From assembly GCF_000522985.1 (NCBI RefSeq), contig NZ_CP007128.1:2836220-2900219 (forward strand): DNA of 64,000 nt. The letters are read 5' to 3'. Position numbers and translations under genes: made by a program. The notes below the pieces were generated by a model. That model was not told the DNA's origin. It searched no databases and saw nothing but the letters and a program-made list of their open reading frames with translations. The stretch comes from Gemmatirosa kalamazoonensis (GTDB lineage: Bacteria > Gemmatimonadota > Gemmatimonadetes > Gemmatimonadales > Gemmatimonadaceae). Of this stretch, positions 55,039 to 63,563 are shown in pieces; positions within the stretch are counted from its first letter, which is position 1; each line of letters begins with the position of its first letter.

Positions 55039-57546
55039 ATGTCCCCCACCCTCCCTCGTGCCCCGCGGGGCACCTGGGCCGCGGCGGCGTCGCTGTTGGT
55101 TCTGGTCGGCGCCTGCGACTCCCCGTCCACCGCGCCCTCCGATCTGGTCCCGCAGGCTCCGAATCGCGAGTCCGGTACCGGCGCGACCGTCAAATGGCTC
55201 GGCCTCTCCGCCAGCACCACGCGCCTCGTCGTGGGCAAGAGCTTCCGTTACGTCGCCCTCGCCCTAAATCCGAGCGGGCAGCAGATCACGCCCGTCCCCG
55301 CGTTCGTCTGGTCCTCGTCGCGCGCCGACGTCGCGACCATCGACTCCACGGGCCTCGCGCGCGCGCTCAAGCCCGGCCAGGTGTCGATTGTCGTCCGCCA
55401 GCGCAACGACACGCTCGGAGCGCAGACGGGCGTCGTGCTCAACGTCGTCGACGCCGTGGCCGGCAACACCGTCGCGCTCAAGGTCTCGCCGACGACCGCG
55501 AAGGTCGCCGTCGGCGGCACGACGCAGCTCACGCCGACGCCCGTCGATGCGCAGGGCAAGGCGATCACGGGCCGCACGTTCTCGTACAGCGCGCTGAAGA
55601 CGGCGATCGCCACCGTCACCTCGGCCGGCGTCGTGAAGGGCGTCGCGAACGGGACCACGACGGTGAAGGTCTCGTGCGACGGCCTAACGGTCTCGGTGCC
55701 GGTGGAAGTCGGCACGGCGTCGACGTCGTCGACGACGTCGTCGACTTCGACCTCCACGACCACGACCACCACCACCTCGCCCACGACGACGGCGAGCACG
55801 CCGACGGCGCCGACCGGCACGTCCACGAGCACGCCGGTCGTAGCGACCGTCACGGTGTCGCCGGCGAAGCTCACCGTGCAGGCGGGCAGCTCGCAGCTCC
55901 TCGTCGCGTCGACGCTCGCCGCGAACGGCACTGCCGTCGCCGGCACGACCGTCACGTGGTCGAGCAGCGCGCCTAACGTCGCGACCGTGGCCAGCGATGG
56001 CCGCGTGACGGGCGTCGCCGCCGGCACCGCGAACGTCGTCGCCACCGCCGGCACCGTAAAGGCGACCGTGCCGGTGACGGTCACCGCGGCGGCCCTCCCC
56101 ATGGGCACGCAGGTGACGCTCGCGGTCCAGCGCTTTGACGGCGGCAGCGGCCCGGTGATGGTCTCGAACGGCATCCCGCTCACGCGCGGGATGGTCACCG
56201 TGGCGAACCTCGCGCAGGTGCACGTCGTCGTGAACGGTGTCGAGCAGCGTGTATATGTGCGGCCGCTGTACGGCCGGCACAGCGACGGCTCGCTCCGCGC
56301 GCTGTTCGTGCAGTTCGACTACAACATCCCGAACGCGGCGCCCATCGCGGCGACGCTCGTCGTCGGCGGCGGCTCTCGCACGCAGCCCGACCTCGCGGCG
56401 CGCCCCGCGAAGCAGGTTCCGGCGGCGGCCGCGCTCCCGACGGACGCCACGTACCTCGTGTCCACGCGTTGGACCGGTGTCACGTACGCGGCGAAGAGCT
56501 TGACGCCGATGTCGCTCGCGCCGCAGTACGAGAGCGACTACGCGCGCCTCGAGGCCGCCGACTGGTCGGCGTGCGGGCCCAAGTTCGACTGCGGCCGGAC
56601 GGCGGGCTACGACCGCGCGTACATCCTGTATCAGGCGTGGCAGCGCAGCGGTAATCCCACGTACTGGTATCACGCGACCGCCGCCGCTGCCGACTACCTC
56701 AACGGGTACGTCATCCCGAACGGCGGCCCGACGGCGTGGTGGAGTCAGACCGAGGGCGTCGCCGTGCACTACTGGGCGACCGGCGACGAGATGAGTCGCT
56801 ATCAGCTGCGCAAGATGGCCGAGATGCTCGCGTGGATGGTCCGCCCCGGTTTCTCGGCCTACATCGGCGGCACGTACGGCGACGATCGCTTCCGGGCCAA
56901 GGCGATGATGGCGGCACTCGACGCCGCCATGCTGGAGATCTCCACGCAGCCCGCCGACGCCGCGAACTACTACAAGTCAATGGGCGCGGCGAACACCTAC
57001 TACGCGTCGTACCTGACGCCGTCGACGCTGGGCACGTGGGTGACCGCGGTGCTCGGCACCCAGCGAAAGAACGGCCAGTTCGGTGGCCGGTACTACAGCG
57101 CCGGCACGTGGAGCGCGGATTCCGGCGGCCAGTCGAACTACATGGTCGGCATGCTGCTCTCGGCGCTCATTCGCTACTACGACGAGGTCAGCCCCGACTC
57201 GCGTATCCCGGCGGCGGTAAAGAAGTGCATCGACGATATGTGGGCGCGCGAGTGGGAGCCGTCGCAGCTGGCGTTCGAGTATCACAGCCTCCGCGGCACC
57301 GACGAGGGGGCGACCACGCCGGCGCGCCCGAACCCGGAACCGGGGCTGAACGGCTTCATGGCGTACCCGTTCGCGTGGTACGCGCGGGTGGCCGGCGGTG
57401 CGACGTACGACGCACGGGTCGACCAGATCCTGACGGGTCTCGCGCAGTCCGTGAGCCGCAACTGGTGGGCGGCGTCGGGCAAGGCGTTCGACGAGGCGTT
57501 CGCGCACCTGTTCAACACCTTCGCGTTCCGCGCGGGGCTGCACTGA
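55039..57546 (+). CDS. Surface lipoprotein with three Ig-like domains and a lyase-like alpha-helical C-terminal domain
   Basis: The 835-residue protein has a lipoprotein signal (VGAC, Cys26), three BIG2-type Ig domains (about 50-135, 145-225, 268-350) and a Ser/Thr-rich spacer (about 228-262) between the second and third. From about 355 a beta-sandwich region resembles the N-terminal domain of PcRGLX/YetA-like proteins (VSNGIPLTRGMVTVANLAQ, DGSLRALFVQFDY). An all-helical part follows (YWYHATAAAADYLNGYVIP, MAEMLAWMVRPGFSAYIGG). I infer a polysaccharide lyase or hydrolase held out from the surface. It follows the c-di-GMP-I-like aptamer. Its C-terminal 480 residues are nearly repeated in the next gene. 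Confidence 0.75.
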   Translation: MSPTLPRAPRGTWAAAASLLVLVGACDSPSTAPSDLVPQAPNRESGTGATVKWLGLSASTTRLVVGKSFRYVALALNPSGQQITPVPAFVWSSSRADVATIDSTGLARALKPGQVSIVVRQRNDTLGAQTGVVLNVVDAVAGNTVALKVSPTTAKVAVGGTTQLTPTPVDAQGKAITGRTFSYSALKTAIATVTSAGVVKGVANGTTTVKVSCDGLTVSVPVEVGTASTSSTTSSTSTSTTTTTTTSPTTTASTPTAPTGTSTSTPVVATVTVSPAKLTVQAGSSQLLVASTLAANGTAVAGTTVTWSSSAPNVATVASDGRVTGVAAGTANVVATAGTVKATVPVTVTAAALPMGTQVTLAVQRFDGGSGPVMVSNGIPLTRGMVTVANLAQVHVVVNGVEQRVYVRPLYGRHSDGSLRALFVQFDYNIPNAAPIAATLVVGGGSRTQPDLAARPAKQVPAAAALPTDATYLVSTRWTGVTYAAKSLTPMSLAPQYESDYARLEAADWSACGPKFDCGRTAGYDRAYILYQAWQRSGNPTYWYHATAAAADYLNGYVIPNGGPTAWWSQTEGVAVHYWATGDEMSRYQLRKMAEMLAWMVRPGFSAYIGGTYGDDRFRAKAMMAALDAAMLEISTQPADAANYYKSMGAANTYYASYLTPSTLGTWVTAVLGTQRKNGQFGGRYYSAGTWSADSGGQSNYMVGMLLSALIRYYDEVSPDSRIPAAVKKCIDDMWAREWEPSQLAFEYHSLRGTDEGATTPARPNPEPGLNGFMAYPFAWYARVAGGATYDARVDQILTGLAQSVSRNWWAASGKAFDEAFAHLFNTFAFRAGLH

Positions 57547-57555
57547 GGCGCGTCA

Positions 57556-57587
57556 CCTGACGTGCTGACGTCCTGACGTCGGGACGT
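57556..57587. repeat. Four tandem 8-bp units (CCTGACGT)
   Basis: CCTGACGT, GCTGACGT, CCTGACGT, CGGGACGT follow one another 10 bp after the stop codon of the first lipoprotein. GACGTC is itself palindromic, so the array folds back on itself. Another 3'-end array with its own word. Confidence 0.7.
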
Positions 57588-57593
57588 CGGCTG

Positions 57594-57635
57594 GACGCGG
57601 GGCCGGTGTGCATCGATGCACACCGGCCCCGCGTC
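57594..57635 (+). terminator. 42-bp perfect palindrome terminator
   Basis: Arms of 21 bp (57594-57614 and 57615-57635, core GGCCGGTGTGCATC) meet without a spacer and are followed by TCTTTC. It lies 47 bp after the first lipoprotein gene and should insulate the second copy from riboswitch-controlled read-through. Confidence 0.8.
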
Positions 57636-57871
57636 TCTTTCGGCGCACGGCTGCCCCGAACCGGAATGTGCGCTATCTTGTGCTGTAGATCACGCGCTTT
57701 CGTTACGCCCGGGTTCGATTCAGAGTCGCTCACGCGATCGTGATCGCGAAAGCCCTCAGCTCGGCCTCCCAGCCCCTGGGAGCCGACCGTCGCGCCCGGA
57801 CGGATCGGCTCTCGCCTTCCGGGGCACCGATCGAACCGCCTGTACGCGGCTTCGTCTCTGCAGCCCGGATC

Positions 57872-59839
57872 ATGCCCCTGTCGGAGTCTCGCCTGCTGAT
57901 CGCCGCGCCCATCGCCGTGTGCATCGCGCTCGCCGCGGCATGCGACTCGACACCGACCGCGCTCGCCGCGCGCGCCGTGCCGTCCCGGCTCACGCTGGCC
58001 TCGGCGAGCCGTCTCGAGCTCACGTTCCTCGCCGGCGACGTCGACACCACCACCTGGACGGTCCGGCTCGGCGGTGCGGCGAACTTCGCCGCCGTCGCCT
58101 ACGATAGCAGCAACAACAAGTTCGCCGTGTCCGGGGCGGTGTATCACAGCTCCGACGACTCGGTGCTCGCCGTCGACTCGACGACCGGGCAGCTGCTCGC
58201 CGTGCACCTCGGCGCCGCCTCGGTCGTCGCCACCGTGAACGGGATCTCGGGGTCGAGCCCGGTGATCACCGTGGTCGACACGGTCGCGCCGCCGCCCGAC
58301 TCGACGCCCGCACCGCCGGATTCGACACCCGCGCCGCCGGACTCGACCGCGACGCCCCCTCAGCCATCCCCCGACTCCACGTTCGTCGCCCCGGGTAGTG
58401 GGCAGGTCGCGCTGATGGTGCAGCGCTTCGATGGCGGGAGCGGAGTCGTGACGGTCTCGAACGGCATCCCCCTCACGAAGGGCCTCGCGAACGAGTCGAA
58501 CCTCGGGCAGTTCCACGTGCGCGTGAATGGCGCCGAGCAGGCCGTATACGTGCGGCCGCTCGCCGGCCACTTCAAGGACGGCTCGCTGCGCGCCGTCCTC
58601 GTGCAGTTCGACTACGACGTCCCGGCGAGCGGTGCGATCCCGGCCACGCTCGTGATCGGCGGCGGGCCGCGTACGCAGCCCGACCTTGCGGCGCGTCCCA
58701 CGCAGCAGGTGCCCGCGGCGGCCGCGCTCCCGACAGACCCGAACTACCTCGCGGCGAGCCGGTGGGGTGGTGTGCTGTACGCCGCGCGCCCTCCCGCGCC
58801 GTCGGTGCTCGCCGCGCAGTTCGATGCGGACTATGCCCGTCTCGAGGCCGCCGACTGGTCCAAGTGCGGGCCCCGGTGGGGATGTAACCGGACGGCGGGC
58901 TACGACCGCGCGTACATCCTGTACCAGGCGTGGCAGCGCACTGCGAATCCCACGTACTGGTATCACGCGACCGCCGCGGCCGCCGACTACGTGAAGGGCT
59001 ATATCGTGCCGAGCGGGGCGCCGACGGCGTGGTGGGCCCAGTCCGAGGGTATGGCGGTGCACTACTGGGCGACCGGCGACGAGATGAGCCGCTACCAGCT
59101 GCGCAAGATGGCGGAGATGCTCGCCTGGATGGTCCGCCCCGGCTTCTCGGCCTACATCGGCGGCACGTACGGCGACGATCGCTTCCGCGCCAAGGCCATG
59201 ATGGCGGCGCTCGACGCGGCGATGCTCGAGATCTCCACGCAGCCCGCCGACGCGGGGAACTACTACAAGTCGGTCGGCGCGGCGAACACCTACTACGCGT
59301 CGTACCTCACGCCGTCGACGCTGGGCACGTGGGTGACCGCGGTGCTCGGCACCCAGCGGACGGACGGGCAGTTCGGCGGCCGCTACTACAGCTACGGCAC
59401 GTGGAGCCCGGATTCGGGCGGCCAGTCGAACTACATGGTCGGCATGCTGCTCTCGGCGCTCATCCGCTACTACGAGGAGGTCACGCCGGACCCGCGTATC
59501 CCGGATGCGGTCAAGAAGTGCATCGACGACATGTGGACGCGCGAGTGGGAGCCGTCGCAGCTGGCGTTCGAGTATCACAGCCTCCGCGGCACCGACGAAG
59601 GCGCGAAGGTCGCCGCGCATCCGAACCCGGAGCCCGGGCTGAACGGGTTCATGGCGCATCCCTTCGCCTGGTACGCGCGCGTGACGGGGGACGGCAGCTA
59701 CGACGCGAAGGTCGATCAGATTCTCGCTGGTCTCGCGCAGCCGGTCAGCCGCAACTGGTGGGCGAGCTCGCCGAAGGCGTTCGACGAGGCCTTCTCGCAC
59801 CTCTTCAACACGCTCGCCTATCGTGCCGGGTTACGCTGA
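57872..59839 (+). CDS. Second surface lipoprotein with the same lyase-like C-terminal domain (tandem paralogue)
   Basis: The 655-residue protein begins at an ATG and has its own lipobox (AAAC, Cys24). It carries one Ig-like region (about 35-135) and a spacer made of APPDSTP repeats (about 140-165), where the first copy has three Ig domains and a Ser/Thr spacer. From VQRFDGGSGVVTVSNGIPL onward it parallels the first copy almost residue for residue (YGDDRFRAKAMMAALDAAML and SYLTPSTLGTWVTAVLGTQR are identical in both). The pair arose by tandem duplication with exchange or decay of the N-terminal part. It has no visible riboswitch. Function inferred as in the first copy. Confidence 0.75.
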   Translation: MPLSESRLLIAAPIAVCIALAAACDSTPTALAARAVPSRLTLASASRLELTFLAGDVDTTTWTVRLGGAANFAAVAYDSSNNKFAVSGAVYHSSDDSVLAVDSTTGQLLAVHLGAASVVATVNGISGSSPVITVVDTVAPPPDSTPAPPDSTPAPPDSTATPPQPSPDSTFVAPGSGQVALMVQRFDGGSGVVTVSNGIPLTKGLANESNLGQFHVRVNGAEQAVYVRPLAGHFKDGSLRAVLVQFDYDVPASGAIPATLVIGGGPRTQPDLAARPTQQVPAAAALPTDPNYLAASRWGGVLYAARPPAPSVLAAQFDADYARLEAADWSKCGPRWGCNRTAGYDRAYILYQAWQRTANPTYWYHATAAAADYVKGYIVPSGAPTAWWAQSEGMAVHYWATGDEMSRYQLRKMAEMLAWMVRPGFSAYIGGTYGDDRFRAKAMMAALDAAMLEISTQPADAGNYYKSVGAANTYYASYLTPSTLGTWVTAVLGTQRTDGQFGGRYYSYGTWSPDSGGQSNYMVGMLLSALIRYYEEVTPDPRIPDAVKKCIDDMWTREWEPSQLAFEYHSLRGTDEGAKVAAHPNPEPGLNGFMAHPFAWYARVTGDGSYDAKVDQILAGLAQPVSRNWWASSPKAFDEAFSHLFNTLAYRAGLR

Positions 59840-59880
59840 AACCACCTCGGTCGTAGGATAGGTGCAGCTATCGCTCGATC

Positions 59881-59915
59881 CGCGGGGCTGGCGCCCACTG
59901 TGCGCCAGCCCCGCG
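59881..59915 (+). terminator. Hairpin terminator after the second lipoprotein
   Basis: Perfect 14-bp arms (59881-59894 and 59902-59915, core GGGGCTGGCGC) enclose a 7-nt loop. The GTG at 59900, a possible start of the next frame, lies in its loop, which argues for the later ATG at 59963. Confidence 0.7.
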
Positions 59916-59962
59916 CTCGCTCCCGCCCCGGCGGGCGCAGCGCGATCCAACTCGGTCCGTTG

Positions 59963-61156
59963 ATGCTCCTTCTTGCTCTCGGGTTGGCCGCCATTCCGGC
60001 CGCCGTGCTGCTCTTCGTGCTCGCCGGCTACCCGCTCCTGGTCCGTCTGCGCGCGACCGGACGCCAGGCGCCGTCCGACGTCGCGATCGCGCGCGCGAAG
60101 GTCGAGCCGGCCGCGGAGCTGCCCGAAATCTCGGTCGTCGTCGCCACGCGGGATGCGCCGCAGGTGGTGGCTGCCCGCGTGCGAAACCTCCGCGCCTCCG
60201 CCTATCCGGCCGATCGGATGGAGGTCGTGGTGTCCGTCGACGCCCGTGCCGCGGAGCCGCTCTCGGCGTACGTGGACGCCGTGAACGGACAGGCGACCGT
60301 CGTCCGAGGCGACGAGCCGGGCGGGAAGGCGGCCGGGCTGAATGCCGGGGTGCGTGCGGCGCGCGGCTCCGTCCTCGTCTTCGCGGACTCGCAGCAGTCC
60401 TTCTCGCCGAACACGATCACCGACCTCGTCACCGGTCTCCGCGGTGAGGGGGTCGGTGCCGTCGGCGGCCGCATCGTCTCGGCGAAGGACGATCCGCTGA
60501 TGGATCGGTACTGGGAATACGAGGTCGCCATCCGCCGCCGGCAGGCTGCGATCCACAGCATCATCTGCGTCTCCGGGGCCGTCTACGCGCTCCGCCGGGA
60601 GCTCTGGCGGCCCATGCCGCCGGCACTGATCTGCGACGACCTGTTCGTGACGCAGGGCCTCGTGTTGCGCGGGTGGCGCGTCGGGTTCTGCGAGACGGCG
60701 CGCGCCGAGGACCCGCGAGAGTTCACCCGGCAGCAGCACTTCGACCGGAAGGTCCGCACGCTCACGGGCCTCATCCAACTCTGCGTGTGGGAGCCGGCCG
60801 TGCTGCTGCCGTGGCGCAACGCGATGTGGATCGACTTCGCCATCCACAAGCTCACGCGCATCATCATCCCGTACCTGGCGTTGCTGTCGCTCGTCGGCAT
60901 CGCGTGGACGGCGTACCTCGTGCTCGGCGGGCTGGTGGTGCTCGCGGCGGCCGTGGTGACGGCGCTGGTCGCCGCGCTCGTGCTGCTGCGCCGCCCCGCG
61001 CTCGGCACGTCCGCGCTGTGGGCGGGGCGGCTGTTCATGGTGCCCCTCATCGCGACCGCGAACGCACTTCGCGGCCGCTGGCATGTCTGGGCGTCGCACG
61101 CGGCGCGCGAGGCGGACACGAGGCCGCCGGCGCCCGCGGCGAGGACGCTCAGCTGA
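59963..61156 (+). CDS. Membrane glycosyltransferase family 2
   Basis: The 397-residue protein has an N-terminal TM helix (LLLALGLAAIPAAVLLFVLAG), a GT2 catalytic domain (ISVVVATRDAPQVVAARV, then VVSVDA and FADSQQSF as DxD-like region, and the acceptor motif QQHFDRKVR resembling QxxRW) and C-terminal TM helices. Processive GT2 enzymes of this form polymerise or extend surface glycans. It lies in tandem with a second GT2 gene. Confidence 0.88.
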   Translation: MLLLALGLAAIPAAVLLFVLAGYPLLVRLRATGRQAPSDVAIARAKVEPAAELPEISVVVATRDAPQVVAARVRNLRASAYPADRMEVVVSVDARAAEPLSAYVDAVNGQATVVRGDEPGGKAAGLNAGVRAARGSVLVFADSQQSFSPNTITDLVTGLRGEGVGAVGGRIVSAKDDPLMDRYWEYEVAIRRRQAAIHSIICVSGAVYALRRELWRPMPPALICDDLFVTQGLVLRGWRVGFCETARAEDPREFTRQQHFDRKVRTLTGLIQLCVWEPAVLLPWRNAMWIDFAIHKLTRIIIPYLALLSLVGIAWTAYLVLGGLVVLAAAVVTALVAALVLLRRPALGTSALWAGRLFMVPLIATANALRGRWHVWASHAAREADTRPPAPAARTLS

Positions 61157-61191
61157 GCGTCGCGGCGCCGCTCGCCACTCCGCAGCCCCTC

Positions 61192-62196
61192 ATGCCCGCG
61201 TCTTCGCCGCGCATCACGGTCGTCGTTCCCGTGTTCAACAAGCGGGCACTGCTCGAGCCGACTCTCGAGGCGCTGTTCCGCGCCGCCGAGCGTCGCGACG
61301 ACGTCGAGGTCGTGCTGGTCGACAACGGGTCGACCGACGGCGCGTTCGACCTCGTCCAGGCACACGCGGGCCGTGCCGTCGTCCACCAGATGCGCGGTAC
61401 GATCTCGGCGCTGCGCAACTGGGGCGCTCGGCGGGGGCGTGGCGAGCTGCTCTCGTTCATCGACTCCGACGTCGTCGTCCCGGAGGACTACTTCGACCGT
61501 CTGGTGGCCGTCTTCGCCGAAGGGCGCGCGCGGGCGGTCGGCTGCGAGTACCACCTCCCGGACCACCCGGCCGTGATCGAGCGGGTGTGGCACGAGCTGA
61601 CCGTGCGTGAAGACGACGCGTTCCGGCACTACCTGAACGCCGGCAATTTCGCGATCACGCGCGCGCTGTTCGAGCGGGTCGGCGGATTTCCCGAGCATCT
61701 CGTGACGGGCGAGGACGTCGAGCTCTGCGCCGCCGTGCGCGCGTCGGGGGAGCCGATCTATCAGAGCCAGGCGCTCGCCGCGCAGCACCTCGGCAACGCG
61801 AAGACGGTCGGCGCGTTCTACCGACGGCTTCGGTGGCACGCCCAGGGGATCAGCGACGGTCGGCGCGTGAACCTCTCGCAGAAGCCGACGATCATGATGC
61901 TCGTGAACGTCGGCCTGCTCGCGCTCGCGCTCCTCGTGGCCGTGCTCCCGCTCCCGCTGAGCGGCGCAGCGCGGGTCGGAGTGAGCGCCGCGCTGCTGCT
62001 GTTCGTGCCGCTGCTGACGTACGCGTTCCGTGTCGCGCAGGTGCGCCGACTCGTGAACCTTCCGGTTGCCCTGCTCCTCGTCGAGCTGTTCTACGCCGCC
62101 CGCTTCGCCGCGATGGTCGACGCGCTACGGACGATGCGGCGGAATCGCCGCGTGACGGGGCCGAAAGGCCGGTCGGCCGCGACCCAGGACGCGTGA
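61192..62196 (+). CDS. Glycosyltransferase family 2
   Basis: The 334-residue protein has the GT-A start ITVVVPVFNKRALLEPTLEA, the DNGSTDGAFDLVQAHAG region, the metal motif IDSDVV and a late FYRRLRWHAQG, followed by two or three hydrophobic segments and ending RRNRRVTGPKGR. It starts 36 bp after the first GT2. Its end overlaps the O-antigen ligase gene on the other strand by 72 bp. Confidence 0.88.
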   Translation: MPASSPRITVVVPVFNKRALLEPTLEALFRAAERRDDVEVVLVDNGSTDGAFDLVQAHAGRAVVHQMRGTISALRNWGARRGRGELLSFIDSDVVVPEDYFDRLVAVFAEGRARAVGCEYHLPDHPAVIERVWHELTVREDDAFRHYLNAGNFAITRALFERVGGFPEHLVTGEDVELCAAVRASGEPIYQSQALAAQHLGNAKTVGAFYRRLRWHAQGISDGRRVNLSQKPTIMMLVNVGLLALALLVAVLPLPLSGAARVGVSAALLLFVPLLTYAFRVAQVRRLVNLPVALLLVELFYAARFAAMVDALRTMRRNRRVTGPKGRSAATQDA

Positions 62197-63528
62197 CGGC
62201 GCCTGGGCGACGGGGCGCGGCAGCGCGCTCGTCGCGCCGGCCATCTCCGCCGCGCGGACGCGACGAGCCAGCGCGCACAGCCCGACCGCATAGAACAGCA
62301 GGTACGAGTAGGCGTGCGACAGGAAGAACGCCGCCGTGGCGAAGGAGATGAGCGCTGCGAGGATCTCCGGCCGGTGCAGCTTCGTCGGCCCCCGGCTGCG
62401 CGGTCGGTACAGCGGCAGCGCGTCTCGCGCCGCGCGATAGAGCATGTACAGCAGGCCGCCGATGCCGAAGATCCCTACCTCCACCATCGCCTGGACGTAG
62501 GTGTTGTGCGCGGTCAGCCAGCTCCCGGGAATGCCCATCTGCGTGAGCGCGGCGCCGTCGCGGACCGGGAAGTTGTTCGGCCCGACGCCGAGGATCGGGC
62601 TTTCGGCGAAGTAGCCGAGGCCGCGCTTCCAGATCTCGATGCGTCCCTGGTGCGAGGTGTAGGTGTAATCCTGCTCGATCGTGAACAGGGACATCGTTCG
62701 GACGCGGAACGTGCGCGGCCCGAACGTCCACGCGGCCGGAAGCGCGATGCCGAGAGCGAGCACGAGCACGACGAACCGACGGATGTTCTGACCGAGGAGC
62801 AGCACCGACGTCGCCAGCGCGAAAGCCACGACGCCGCCGCGCGATCCGGTCTTCACGAAGACCACGAACATGATCGTGAGGCAGCCCAGGGCAGCGAGCC
62901 GCCACCGGCCTCGCGTCCGCATCGCCATGCCGATGGCGAGCAGCATGAGCATGCTCATCATCGATGCGAGGTCGTTCGAGTCGTAGCTGCCGTACGTGCT
63001 GAGCCGCGCGCCGCCGACGACGTCGAAGCGCGTGCGCGCGATCAAGGCGGTGTACGCGGCGAACACGCCGCCGAAGATCACGGTCCAGTTCATGAGCCGA
63101 TCGAGATCCTGTCGCTTCGGCTGCACGAGCAACATCACGACGGTGAGCGCGATCAGGTACGGCAGCGCGTTGACCGTCGGCATCGAGCCGCCGCGCCACA
63201 GCCCGAACGGCACGTTCAGGCAGATGATGACGCAGTAGAAGAGCGTCGCGCGCAGCTGCCGGTCCCGCAGGGCCGTGTTCCACGCCTTCCCGGGTGTGCG
63301 CACCAGCAGCACGCTGACCGACGCGAACACGCCGAGCACCGCGGGATGCAGCGCCGCGAGCGGCGCATACACCTCGAGCAGTCGAATGACGAGGATGACC
63401 GTGAGCGCGGTCGCGGCCATCCACGCCTTCTCCCAGTACAGCTTCACGTCGGCGGCGGCCGCGGCGGATGCGATCGCCACGGGTGGCGGCCGGAGAGCTT
63501 GGCGCGGCTGGGCGTTCGCAGGAAGCAT
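62125..63528 (-). CDS. O-antigen ligase / Wzy-like polymerase
   Basis: The 467-residue protein has about 11 TM helices and the large periplasmic loop typical of O-antigen ligases, with GVGPNNFP, SWLTAHNTYVQAMVEVGIFG and KTGSRGGVVAFALA (the RG motif). Such proteins join O-antigen to the lipid A core or polymerise repeat units. It is in the same orientation as the GT4 gene to the right, 35 bp after it. The Pro/Arg-rich C-terminus overlaps the convergent GT2 gene. Confidence 0.85.
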   Translation of the reverse strand: MLPANAQPRQALRPPPVAIASAAAAADVKLYWEKAWMAATALTVILVIRLLEVYAPLAALHPAVLGVFASVSVLLVRTPGKAWNTALRDRQLRATLFYCVIICLNVPFGLWRGGSMPTVNALPYLIALTVVMLLVQPKRQDLDRLMNWTVIFGGVFAAYTALIARTRFDVVGGARLSTYGSYDSNDLASMMSMLMLLAIGMAMRTRGRWRLAALGCLTIMFVVFVKTGSRGGVVAFALATSVLLLGQNIRRFVVLVLALGIALPAAWTFGPRTFRVRTMSLFTIEQDYTYTSHQGRIEIWKRGLGYFAESPILGVGPNNFPVRDGAALTQMGIPGSWLTAHNTYVQAMVEVGIFGIGGLLYMLYRAARDALPLYRPRSRGPTKLHRPEILAALISFATAAFFLSHAYSYLLFYAVGLCALARRVRAAEMAGATSALPRPVAQAPSRVLGRGRPAFRPRHAAIPPHRP

Positions 63529-63563
63529 CGATTCGGTGAAGAGAGGTGAAGGCGAACGCGAGG

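Larger units (their letters stand above)
57547..57871. other. 325-bp intergenic region between the paralogues
   Basis: No gene is seen. It holds an 8-bp tandem array (57556-57587), a 42-bp perfect palindrome terminator (57594-57635), a TATCTT box (57674-57679) and, in the putative leader of the next gene, two small hairpins (57733-57748 and 57766-57782). A leader of about 190 nt is implied if TATCTT is the promoter, but I see no recognisable aptamer in it. Confidence 0.55.

Noticed and set aside
57680-57871. Possible second riboswitch in the leader of the second lipoprotein (GCGAAAGCC...GGCCT resembles part of GEMM)
   Set aside because: The GGCAAACC segment and GNRA-capped stem are absent; the likeness is limited to a few bases.
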